Translations under genes and position numbers: made by a program
Shown: positions 36,664 to 46,600 of the stretch, in pieces
How the letters are laid out: every line of letters starts with the position of its first letter
How positions within the stretch are numbered: position 1 is the stretch's first letter
Notes under the pieces: model-generated
The model's input: the letters and a program-made list of their open reading frames with translations, nothing else
Database searches by the model: none
Told to the model about the DNA's origin: nothing
DNA from: Paludibacteraceae bacterium
GTDB taxonomy: Bacteria > Bacteroidota > Bacteroidia > Bacteroidales > Paludibacteraceae
NCBI GenBank assembly: GCA_017448985.1
Contig: JAFSKL010000024.1
Location: 1-64,000, forward strand
Direction of reading: 5' to 3'
DNA length: 64,000 nt

Positions 36664-36694
36664 TGCATATTTCCAAAAAATGTTGTACCTTTGC
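36664..36694 (+). promoter_or_regulatory. Promoter of the M6-S26-PqqD operon
   Basis: TTGCATAT (36664-36671) is followed by TAccTTTGC (36686-36694). The first start codon is at 36711, only about 10 bases after the predicted transcription start. Confidence 0.75.
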
Positions 36695-36710
36695 ACCCGC
36701 AATTGAAAAA

Positions 36711-37124
36711 ATGAAGAACATGAGAAAATTTACAATCCTCTCTCTGTTGCTGCTGGCGGGCGTTGTGGCCTTGGCTCAGCAGTATTCGGTTACCTATCAG
36801 GGGTATCCGTTCAAACTTAGAACATCTTGCGACGAACCGTTTTTTACCGCAGGTGAACATCTAACTCTCTCCGCGGGCAAGCCCTCTATAGCGGGCAAAG
36901 AGTTCACGGGCTGGCTGTATGACGGCACGCTCTATCAACCCGCGCAGAAGTTTATTATGCCTGCCAAAGATGTCGTTTTGGTGCCTATCTTCGACAACGA
37001 ATGGCCTACCGCTATCGACCAACAGCAAACGCCTGATGACAGCCGCAAAGTGCTGGAGAACGGCGTGCTGTTCCTGATTAACAATGGTGTCAAATATTCA
37101 ATTATGGGAGAGCGTGTACAATGA
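36711..37124 (+). CDS. Small secreted protein with InlB-like domain and short tail
   Basis: A 137-residue protein with a signal peptide (MRKFTILSLLLLAGVVALAQ) and one small beta domain of InlB/Listeria-Bacteroides-repeat style (AGKPSIAGKEFTGWLYDGTL; MPAKDVVLVPIF). It ends in the tail RKVLENGVLFLINNGVKYSI-MGERVQ. The tail closely parallels that of the 3088-residue protein (RKVLINDILYIITPEG, ending SVTGKKIQ). Its stop overlaps the ATG of the M6 peptidase gene (ATGA). Function unknown. Confidence 0.7.
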   Translation: MKNMRKFTILSLLLLAGVVALAQQYSVTYQGYPFKLRTSCDEPFFTAGEHLTLSAGKPSIAGKEFTGWLYDGTLYQPAQKFIMPAKDVVLVPIFDNEWPTAIDQQQTPDDSRKVLENGVLFLINNGVKYSIMGERVQ

Positions 37125-38989
37125 AACGGATCTTTTTCTTCTCGCTGCTGATAGCAGCTGCCACCGTAGTGAACGCTGTACCTGCTCGTCCGGGATGGAT
37201 CGCTTATACGCAAGCCGACGGTTCGACCATCGACCTGCAGATCGTGGGTGACGAGTTCGCGCATTGTCTCATCAACCGCGACGGGCAGCAAGTCAAACTG
37301 AATGCTCAAGGCATGTACGAAGTGGTCGGACAGGCTCCTTCGCCCGCCAAGTTGCAAGCACGCCGTGCCGCCAACAAAGCCCGCAAAGTGCGCAAACAGT
37401 TTGGTGTGACGCCTAATCTCGCACCGCGGGGAATAGTCATCATGGTCAATTTTACCGACAAGGAGTTCCTGGAATCGCATCCGAACTCGGTCATCGACTC
37501 GCTCTGCAACGCCAAGGATTGTAAGGTCAATAAGTCCGGCGGAACGAACTATCCTTCTGCAGCACAGTACTTTAGCGACCAGTCCAACGGGGCGTATCAT
37601 CCTGTCTTCGATGTCTATGGACCCGTCACGCTCAGCAACGATGTCCAGTACTACGGCGAGAACGATGGGACATCGTCTGATAACGATGTGCGACCTGCCA
37701 ATATGGTGGTGGAGGCCTGCAAACTGGTCGATGCATTGGGCGTGGACTTCACGCTTTATGACTCCGATAATGATGGCAAGATAGACTTTGTCTATGTTAT
37801 CTATGCCGGCAAAGGCGAAGCGTCAGGCGGTAGCGCCAATACCATCTGGCCGCATAGCTATTCCATCGGCGAACAACTGGCGCTGGAGCAGTATTACAGC
37901 TTTCATACCGATGAGTTTTACGAGGATTATGGCGCGGAGTTTGTGCCCTATTTCACGGACGAATATGCCGAAGCAGACTGCTATGTGGACGAGAAGATGA
38001 TCAACACTTATGCTTGTTCCAATGAGCTGTCAGGCAACAGTCTCGACGGCATCGGTACGCTTTGCCACGAGTTCGGACATGTCATGGGACTGCCCGATTT
38101 CTACGACATCTATTATGATGTCAACAACGACGAGAAACTGACGCCGGGCGATTGGGATGTCATGGACGGCGGCGCGTACAACAAGAGCGGACACTGCCCG
38201 CCTAACTACAACGTTTGGGAGAAATATTTCTTCGGATGGCATCAGCCCATCAACCTCGGCAACAAAGAGAAGAAACTGAATCTCATCGCGAATGGTCAGG
38301 AAGGCTACCAGGCTTACCAGATAACGGCTGGCAACGATCTGGTCGGACCGACCGACAGTCTCCAAAACAATGCGCCCGTCTATTACATCGAAAACCGCCA
38401 GCAGCAAGGATGGGATAGGGGATTAGGCGCGCACGGACTCCTCATCTGGAAAGTCAGCTATAGCGAATCCGCATGGACGGCCAACGAGCCCAACACCGAG
38501 GCTTATGTTCCTCGATTCACACTCGTCTGCTCCGAAGGCTCCAAGATAGGCGGTTCCAATGCTTCCAAGAATGTCTTCCCGTATGGTTTAACCAAATCAT
38601 GGACCGGCATTGCCAATAAACCCCTCAAGCAGATAACGGAGAATGATGGCGTCATTTCCCTTGTCTATATCAACGAACCGGCTGTCTATACCGTGCGTTG
38701 GGTGGTAGATGGCGAAGTGATTGAAGAGGCCGAATATGCCATCGACGGCTCCGAAGACTTGAAACTGCCCACTGAGATGGATATTCCTTGCGATGACGTA
38801 ATGATGCTTATCGGCTGGACGGCTGACTATCCCAACTGGGCCGATCCGTTCGATGAGCCGGATGACCTGTTTGACGAACCACAAGGCAAAGTGACAGCCG
38901 ATGTCACCTACTATGCCGTCTTTGTGGAAGACATGCCCGAAGTGGATTGCCTCAAAGCCATCCAACAAGGCAAAAACTGCGGTGAATGA
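37121..38989 (+). CDS. Secreted M6-family metallopeptidase with C-terminal beta repeat
   Basis: A 622-residue secreted protease with a signal peptide and a propeptide-like segment (PGWIAYTQADGSTIDLQIVG). The catalytic domain has HEFGHVMGLPD (His316-His320 region) and a Ca-site-like DSDNDGKIDFVYV. A C-terminal InlB-type repeat (YTVRWVVDGEVIEEAEYAI, then TADVTYYAVFVEDMPEV) is present. Unlike its paralogue at 31907, it ends in CLKAIQQGKNCGE instead of the YxLxG tail. Translation is coupled to both neighbours by 4-bp overlaps. Confidence 0.88.
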   Translation: MKRIFFFSLLIAAATVVNAVPARPGWIAYTQADGSTIDLQIVGDEFAHCLINRDGQQVKLNAQGMYEVVGQAPSPAKLQARRAANKARKVRKQFGVTPNLAPRGIVIMVNFTDKEFLESHPNSVIDSLCNAKDCKVNKSGGTNYPSAAQYFSDQSNGAYHPVFDVYGPVTLSNDVQYYGENDGTSSDNDVRPANMVVEACKLVDALGVDFTLYDSDNDGKIDFVYVIYAGKGEASGGSANTIWPHSYSIGEQLALEQYYSFHTDEFYEDYGAEFVPYFTDEYAEADCYVDEKMINTYACSNELSGNSLDGIGTLCHEFGHVMGLPDFYDIYYDVNNDEKLTPGDWDVMDGGAYNKSGHCPPNYNVWEKYFFGWHQPINLGNKEKKLNLIANGQEGYQAYQITAGNDLVGPTDSLQNNAPVYYIENRQQQGWDRGLGAHGLLIWKVSYSESAWTANEPNTEAYVPRFTLVCSEGSKIGGSNASKNVFPYGLTKSWTGIANKPLKQITENDGVISLVYINEPAVYTVRWVVDGEVIEEAEYAIDGSEDLKLPTEMDIPCDDVMMLIGWTADYPNWADPFDEPDDLFDEPQGKVTADVTYYAVFVEDMPEVDCLKAIQQGKNCGE

Positions 38990-39510
38990 GAATGAAAAAA
39001 CTCCTTTCTACTATACTATGCTTACTCGTCCTCAGCCCTGCTCTCACCAGGGCTGAGACGATAACGCATGAGTTTGCTTCCGGCTTCACTTTTTCGAATA
39101 GCAACAAAACGGCCACTAAGGACGGATTTGCCTATTCATGCGGTTCCAGTACAGCGTCATTCTGGTTGGATTTGATATATGGTTCTGTTATCAGTCTAAA
39201 TATGCCTGATGGCAGTAGTGCGGCAACTACTTCTCCTGCCATAGAAAATCTGACACGGGTGAAGATTTCTCTTTATCCGGCGAGCAAATGTGAGAACCTC
39301 AAAGTATATATTTCCACGGATGGATCATCATGGGGAAGTGCTTTGTCGGGAGATGCCATAGAATACGGGAATAGTGGCATAATATACGCCTTTTTGCCTA
39401 AAGGTAATTATTACCTGAAGTTTGCCAATACGACCTCAACGGCCGTTTCGATCATTCAAGTTGAATATACCACCGAGCCTTGCGTTTGCCTCAAAGTCGT
39501 TTCTGAATGA
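38986..39510 (+). CDS. Secreted beta-sandwich protein, unknown function
   Basis: A 174-residue protein with a signal peptide (KKLLSTILCLLVLSPALTRA) and a single beta-rich domain. The motif VYISTDGSSWGSALSGDAIE, then YYLKFANTTS and SIIQVEYT, resembles modules of the giant protein at 40682 (IVQYSKDGSTWHTWL; FIEYSTNGSQFKVLGGEV, then YVRFKTT and NVRVTRKTY). It may be a stand-alone version of that module. The C-terminus has a Cys pair (TEPCVCLKV). It is coupled to the M6 peptidase and the S26 peptidase genes by ATGA overlaps. Confidence 0.65.
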   Translation: MRMKKLLSTILCLLVLSPALTRAETITHEFASGFTFSNSNKTATKDGFAYSCGSSTASFWLDLIYGSVISLNMPDGSSAATTSPAIENLTRVKISLYPASKCENLKVYISTDGSSWGSALSGDAIEYGNSGIIYAFLPKGNYYLKFANTTSTAVSIIQVEYTTEPCVCLKVVSE

Positions 39511-39992
39511 AAGTGGCCAATGACATATTGATTCCTGAGTTGGCACGCCTTATCGGTGAAGGCAAGGAAGTGCGCTTTACGCCTTCCGGCGTCAGTATGC
39601 GGCCTTTCATCGAAGGCGACAAAGATAGTGTCATTCTTGCTCCCGTTCAAACCCCTCGCGTTGGCGACATCCTTCTGGCACAAGCCACCAACACGCAGTC
39701 CCCAATCTATGTTTTACATAGATTAATCCGCATTGACCAACGACTAGCGACTAACGACCAACGACCAACGACCAATAACCAATCACCTTTATACATCCTC
39801 CAAGGCGATGGTAATTTGCAAGGTGAAGAACAATGTACGCGCGCGAATATAATTGGTGTCGTCACGCACATCGAAACGCCTCGCGGACGCCGCAAACCCC
39901 TCACTCGCGGAAGACTCTGGCACTACCTCTTTCCCTGCCGCCGGTTCCTTCTCAAGATCTACCGCCACACCTGGCTCAAATGGTGTTACTAA
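39507..39992 (+). CDS. S26-type signal peptidase-like protein (Ser/His dyad)
   Basis: A 161-residue peptidase of the S24/S26 superfamily. The nucleophile is in the SGVSMRPF motif. The partner is likely the His of YVLHRLIRI, which follows GDILLAQ. This Ser/His arrangement is that of SipW and ER-type signal peptidases rather than Ser/Lys LepB. No N-terminal membrane segment is visible, and the C-terminus is basic and aromatic. Seven heptamers (39738-39786) insert DQRLATNDQRPTTNNQ between the His motif and the next strand (ILQGDGNL). Such genes often neighbour PqqD-like genes in Bacteroidota, as here. Confidence 0.8.
   Translation: MKVANDILIPELARLIGEGKEVRFTPSGVSMRPFIEGDKDSVILAPVQTPRVGDILLAQATNTQSPIYVLHRLIRIDQRLATNDQRPTTNNQSPLYILQGDGNLQGEEQCTRANIIGVVTHIETPRGRRKPLTRGRLWHYLFPCRRFLLKIYRHTWLKWCY
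39738..39786. repeat. Seven-unit heptamer array inside the S26 peptidase gene
   Basis: Units caacgac, tagcgac, taacgac, caacgac, caacgac, caataac, caatcac. It is translated in frame and shares words with the array at 17284-17311 in xseA. Confidence 0.9.
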
Positions 39993-39998
39993 AAAGAT

Positions 39999-40026
39999 AT
40001 TCATTATTCATTAATCATTATTCATT
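39999..40026. repeat. Heptamer array abutting the pqqD-like start codon
   Basis: Units attcatt, attcatt, aatcatt, attcatt end at 40026, and the ATG follows at 40027. The array therefore occupies the whole ribosome-binding region of that gene, with no purine-rich site. Confidence 0.9.
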
Positions 40027-40311
40027 ATGCGAACAATTCCCGGCTTCAAATTGCGCAAATTAGGCAATGAATACATCCTTGTAGGTGAGTCGATGGAACT
40101 CATCAATTTCAACAAGATGATCACGCTCAACGAGACTGCTGCTTTCCTTTGGGAGCAAGCCGAAAGTTTATCCGCCAAGCTTGACGGATTCACCCCTTCA
40201 GACCTCTGCAAACCTCTCTGCGCCGAGTATGATGTCGCGCCCGAACAGGCCATGACAGATGTGGAAGCTACCATCCATTCCTGGCTCGATGCCGGAGTCA
40301 TTGAGGCCTAA
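40027..40311 (+). CDS. PqqD-like protein (RiPP recognition-element family)
   Basis: A 94-residue protein of the PqqD family, small winged-helix proteins that bind leader peptides of ribosomal peptides for modifying enzymes. The pattern EYILVGESMELINFNKMITL, NETAAFLWEQ and a C-terminal helix (TDVEATIHSWLDAGVIEA) is typical. No radical-SAM enzyme or other maturase lies in the window, so it is not evidence for PQQ synthesis. It follows the S26-type peptidase in the same transcript. The 50-residue peptide encoded at 49960 is a candidate substrate only by proximity. Confidence 0.8.
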   Translation: MRTIPGFKLRKLGNEYILVGESMELINFNKMITLNETAAFLWEQAESLSAKLDGFTPSDLCKPLCAEYDVAPEQAMTDVEATIHSWLDAGVIEA

Positions 40312-40336
40312 AAAGTGGGGTAAAATACAACATTTG

Positions 40337-40363
40337 GAGAAGACGCAAGTCTTCTCTTTTTTT
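40337..40363 (+). terminator. Intrinsic terminator with GCAA tetraloop
   Basis: A perfect 8-bp stem (gagaagac/gtcttctc) is closed by a GCAA tetraloop and followed by seven or more T. It ends the operon that begins at 36711. The remainder of 40312-40681 holds the promoter of the giant gene and its leader, and no other gene. Confidence 0.95.
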
Positions 40364-40503
40364 ATGAACAATGCTAATGTATCAATTTGAGTATTATTTT
40401 ACGATAAATCTTCAAAAGATGCCGTTTTGCCAGGATCAAAATGTCACATTTTTTAAGAAACGACTATACTCTCTTATTATTCGTACTCCAAATGAACTTA
40501 AAA

Positions 40504-40535
40504 TTTGCATAATTCAAAGAATTATATTAATTTTG
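40504..40535 (+). promoter_or_regulatory. Promoter of the 3088-residue protein gene
   Basis: TTTGCATAA (40504-40512) is followed after 20 bases by TAatTTTG (40528-40535). This leaves an A/T-rich leader of about 140 bases before the ATG at 40682. Confidence 0.6.
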
Positions 40536-40681
40536 TACGCTTTTTTGGCGCTTATGGATAGACAAATGTGCGGAAATGCTTAAAAATAGGACATTTTGCC
40601 AACTGCACTTTACAAAACCAAAAATCCCAAAAAAGAACATAAAAATCATAATAAACAACGTAATTTAAGGTATAAAAAGAT

Positions 40682-43600
40682 ATGAGAAAATTTTTACAAA
40701 ATCTCAAAAATCTCAAAAGTCTCAAAAATCTCATGCAGATTTTTAAATGGACAAATGGACAAATGGACATGTCCAAAACACAACTCGTTGGGGCTGTGGT
40801 AAGTCCAAAGGAAGTGCAACAACGAACAAACCTCCAAGGAATCTCCAACTTATCTCTAACGTTTTCCTCGATAAAGTATGCTATTTGCGTGCTGCTGATG
40901 CTTGTGATGGGAGTTGGAGAGATGTGGGGAGGAAGTAAAACTGGAACTTGGAAGGCCGCAACTGCTGTTATAGATGGGAAAGGTGGAAGTGCAACGGCTA
41001 AAGTTTTCGTATATAATTTAGTAGGAGGAGATAGTGAGAAAAAATCAGTAACTGTAACATCAGCAACAGCAAGTACAGCTGAATATTCTCAAACAAAATC
41101 CCAGTGGATAGGAACTCCGATTTTAGATTCTCACTATCCACAGTATACAAGAGAAGTTTATGATGGCTATTCTTTTGACGGCTGGTATAATACAAGTGGC
41201 ACTAAAGTTTCTTCGGATGCAACATATTATCCTCGTGAAGGTGTAGGATTGCTTTCACATGGAGCTACTAATGATAATTGGAACTATACATTCAAAGCCA
41301 AATTTACTCCAGTAACTGTAAACTCTGTTTCGAGCAATCCGGTATCTACTTCGGGTACTGCTCTTAAGATCACAGCACCGGGCGATGCTGGTGCAAAGAC
41401 GGCGGAAATTAAATTTACAGTTTCTAGTAATGCGGATGCGGAGGCTGACTTTAATGCCCCGACGGTTTCCGGTACAGGTTGGTCTATTGTTTCGTGGAGT
41501 TTGAGCGGTACAACTGTAACGGTGACCGTTAAATATACTGCAACGAACACAACAACCCAAGGTGAGCATACGGGAACGGTAACTTTGACTTCTAAAGCTG
41601 ATTCGAGTAAATCTACAACCGTTTACGCAAATGTAGATTTGACGCCGCATATATCGGCAGATCCTACGGAGTTGGATTTCGGAACGTTTACGATAGGCGT
41701 AGATAGCGAGATGCGTGAGACCGTCACGTTGACGTTCGATGCGAATGCTGTCACGTTCTCCGTGTCTTCGGGTATCAACCCGTTTGTGTCAACATTGAGT
41801 AATGACCACAAGACCTTAGCGATAGACTTTAATCCGACGGAGGTAGGTTCGTGGACGAAGACCATCATCGTGACGACCAAGAATAATCAGAGCACGAAGC
41901 TGTCCGCTTCGGACACCATTACGCTGAAAGGACAAGCGCAGGCTAAAACGAACCCGGAATACACGTGTAATATAGCAAATACCTACATGGTGGACGATGC
42001 GGCAATTGACTTGCAGTCCTTGTGGACGAGTACCAGTGATGGTGCAATTACGTATTCGATTGAACAATTTACTCCGTCCGGAAGCAATAACGGCGGTGCC
42101 ACTCCTCCTGCGATTTCTTCCGACAACCGCTATTTGTCGCTTGGTCAAGCGGGAACGGTAGAGTTGAAGTTAACGCAGGGAGGTGCTACCAGTTACTTTG
42201 CGGATAGCGCTACCAAAACTATCACTATCAAGAAATACGAGACGAAGTTTACCGGTTCGGCGTATAATATGATGGTCGAAGGTAAACAGACTGCGAACTA
42301 TACCTATGAAAATACTTCTGCTGATAAGCCGGAGGCAAGCAGTAATGATAACTTCTACTATACGATCGATGATGTATCACTTAGAACGTCGGTAAACAAG
42401 GGTTCTAACGTTGTGACCTTTAATCCCGCCAACAAGCAGATCACGGCTTGCAACGCAGGTACAGCGAAGATTACACTTCATCAGAAAGAGACCTATAAAT
42501 ATACGGGTACAGAAAAATCGTTTGATGTAAAAGTTGAAAAGTATAATAGTGCTTTTAGTGGCGCATCCAATGTTGGTGTGACGGTTGAAGAAACGAAGGA
42601 TGCGGGTTATAGTTTGACCTATTCGAAGCCCGATAACTCGTATATAGGCGATGCGCTTCAGGCCGGTAACCCGACAGAGAATTCGGGTGATTACTACTAC
42701 ACTTTGACGCAAAATGTGACAACCGATAAAACAGAAGGTAGTGCGGATGCATCTATCGCTGCGGCATATGATGCAGGCACAAAGAAAGCTACCGGTAAAA
42801 ATGCCGGAACGTGTACGGTTAACTTGTATCAGAAAGAAACCTACAAGGTGAATGCTGCTACTCCCGCCAGCTTTGTGGTAACGGTCACAAAGAATGAAAA
42901 TACGATTTATGTCAAAGGGAATGCTAATTACAGCAGTTCTATCTATACCGATTCCTACGATAGTGATTTGACATTGACTGCCACTAATACTAACTACACC
43001 GACTATCCGATTTCTTGCACGCAGACAGAGGGAACGGATATTGCCACGTTCTATCGGGCAGATAAAGTAGTATATTCATCGTATAAGTTGGGAAAGGCTA
43101 CATGGAGTCTTCACCAAGATGAGAACTATAGGTACAAAGAGGCGAATGGCTCGTTTAGTGTGACGGTAAAAAAAGCCGCTGAGGCAACGAATTGCTATGT
43201 TGTGACCAATAAGTCAACATCTGCAAGTAGTCCGTTATTTGGAGGCGAAAGATACGGTGATGCTATAGCATTAGATGGTACAGGTGATAAATTAACATTT
43301 TATGCAAAGCGCACTGGTTTAGGAGATGTGTCTATTGTCCAATATTCCAAAGATGGAAGTACTTGGCATACGTGGTTAACTGAAATAGGTATTGATGCTG
43401 GTGGAAAAACTTTTGGCCCCTATAAATTCTCGGATATTCCCAATGGTGACGGTGATAAAGTAACCCATCTTCGTTTTGGTGTTTCGGGTTCAACATCTTC
43501 AATAGATTATAATTATAGCAGTATTTATGTAACCCGCAAGACCTATCTCAATGCATCCGATTTAACGATTGATAAGACGAGTGCGGGTAGCCCTGTTTAT

Positions 43601-46600
43601 CCTTCTGATGGAACCGGTGTTGGGAAATTGAAGATTGATTATTCGCTTGCTAATGGTGGCGATTTGAAGATTTTGAATGATAATGATAAGTTTACTTTAA
43701 GTAAGACAACGATATCGAATGTAGATTGTAAGACGGGTACGGAAACCATCACTATCGAGTATAAATCTGCTACAGCAGGGACGGATTATGCGCACTTGTT
43801 GATTTACAACAACGTCTATCGCAAGGAGGTGACTATTACAGGCATAACAGTGAAGAAGAAACCGACAGTAACTTGGAGTCCGGACGCAACTATTTTCAAT
43901 GTAGGCGAAGAATTGACTGCTACGAATGGGAATGGCTTGACGGTTGAATTGTCTGTAGCTGCTGCAGATGCGGCATATGTGACTTGCCAAGACAATAAAG
44001 CAGTGATGACGGCAGAAAAGAAGACGGGAACAGTGACTGTAACTGCGCAAGTGACAGGCAACACAATCTATGCGGACGCGGATATTACGAAAACGATAAC
44101 GATTACCAATAAGGAGAAGCAGTATATCACGTGGGATCAGAATTTCTCGCGTTTGAAAACGACGGATAACCCCAAATCCATTACCTTGAATGCGACTACG
44201 ACCAGTGGTATTCCTGTGACGTATAAGTTAGAGGGCGATGCGACGGGCTTGAGTTTGTCGAAGAATGAGCAGACGGGTGTGTGGACGTTGACGTATTCGA
44301 ACCAAGTATGTAAGAATACGACTATTGTAGCGGAAGAGAAGCAAGGTAATGATACCTATGCACCAGCAGCGAGCGTATCCAAGCCGGTGAAGGTAATTGA
44401 TCCGACGAAGGCCTGTGATGTGAATACAACGGTTATCAATTCGGATACAGAGATGAAGAACAGATCAGAGAAGCATCCCATTGATATTCCGGATACGATG
44501 ATCATTAATGCCCGACTTACGAATCCCAACTGGTCTTTCCTATATTCTAATGACTTTAAGGTAAAGTTCTATGACGAAGAAGAAAATCAGATAGGCGAAA
44601 CGAAATCATATGACAAGGATAGAATCAATAGTTCAGATCCGATTACATTAACCGGTTTGAGTCGGGATGCTAAGTTTGTTGAATTGATTTCAGAAGCCAG
44701 TCTGGGTTATACTGTTTCCAGCTTGACCTATAAGCAGCAGAAATACTGCGAGACAGACAAGAAAACATTGAATTTTGTGACGAATCCGAATACCAAACCG
44801 GAAATGACGTTTACCGTGAACTATGCGAACTATCCTATTTCGCTGGAGTGCGAAAATAAGAAGTTTACGATTAGTCCGGAGTCCTTTGGAGATTGCGGTG
44901 AGAAGGGTACACAAACTGTTACTGTTACCTACACAGCAGGCGCCGGAGGCACCGATAATGGCAATATTCTTTATATCAAGGATAATACGGGTGTAGTATT
45001 GGAAAAATGCACGTTGAATGTCACCATTAATAAGTTGACTCAGGGTATTGAAAGTACGAATATTGCGAGCTCGTATAACACGACGGATAGAGTAGAACTG
45101 AGTGCTACGACAAACTCCGGTTTGAGCGACTTTACGTATTCGGTAACTCCTACCGATGTAGCATCGATTAGCGGCAATGTGTTGACCTTCAAGAAATCGG
45201 GTACGATAGCGATTACTATAAGTGAGCCTGGTAATGGTGTTTATCAACCGTGTTCTACTAAGGTAGAGAATGTAGCGGTGAATAAGGTTACTCCGACGAT
45301 TGCTACCGCTCCGACGGGAACGAATGCGACATACTTGCAAAACTTGAGTACCAGTACACTCAGTGGTGGTAAGGCAACCGTTACTTTGCGTGGTGTAGCC
45401 AATACTGAGGTTGCCGGTTCGTTTGCATGGACGAATGGTACTACTATGGTCAACGGCGCTGCAGGCACGAATAGTTATGAAGTGACTTTCACACCGGAAA
45501 ATAAAGATATGTACAATCCTGCTACCGGAATGGTTGAGATTACGGTTGCTAAGGCTAATCAGGCTATCAAGATGAACAACGGTACCGTGAATGTGGCGGT
45601 TAATACAGGTTCGGATGCCAATAGTGCAGACTCGCAGTTGAACCTGACGAATTTAATCGCTTCGCAGACGACGGATGCATTGGATGCTAATCGTACCGGT
45701 GCAGTAAGCTATGAGGTAATCAGCGAAAACAGCGCTAAAGCAACCATTAGTGGTACGATCTTCTCGGCTACTGCGGCTGGTGAATATAAAGTTCGTGCTA
45801 CCAAGGCAGCTACCAATTATTACAATGCTGCTACGGATGAGTTCACGGTAACGGTGAACGCACGTGCGAATACTTTAGATATTGCGAGTGCATGCACGAA
45901 GTACGTAGGCCAAGAGGTGACGGATGTGCTTACGAATGTCAATAGCAACGGTGAGATTCATGCGGAAAGTACAGATGGTACGATTGCTTACTATGACATT
46001 GTAAACAAAAAGATTGTGATCCCGAACAGTGAGGCGAAATCGTTTGATCAGACGAAGGTAACAATTACCATTTGGCAGGACGCTACCGCTCAGTTTGTGG
46101 CTTCCGATGTGAAGACGATCGAGGTAACGGTTAAGAAATATGACAATGCGATTACTTGCGACTGGGGGACATGGAGCAAGACTCTGAATTTTGATGAGCG
46201 CGTCGATGTGCACTTCATCTCCAATAATACAGCTGCCGTCAATGCGCCGATAGAAGTTACTCAGATTTTGGGAGATTCAATAGCTACGTACAATAGAGCG
46301 CAAAACGCGATTTATGCTGCTTGGAATATCGGTCAGGCTAAGTGGGAAATTTCGCAAGCAGAGAACTACATGTACAAAGCAGCTTCCGCACAAACATTAA
46401 CTGTGACGGTGGATAAATTGAAAGCGGAGGGATGCTACGTACTCAATGAGACAGCAGAACACACCTTGTTCGGTGTAGCCGGTATTGAGACTGGCGATTC
46501 ATTGGAATTGTCTGCTCCGGGTAAAGATTTGTACTTTGATGCAAAGCGTGACCCGACAGGTGCAAACTATTTCTTCATTGAGTATTCTACTAACGGTTCT

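Noticed and set aside
40027..40311. PQQ biosynthesis
   Set aside because: Only a PqqD-like protein is present. No pqqA, pqqC or pqqE-type gene is in the window.
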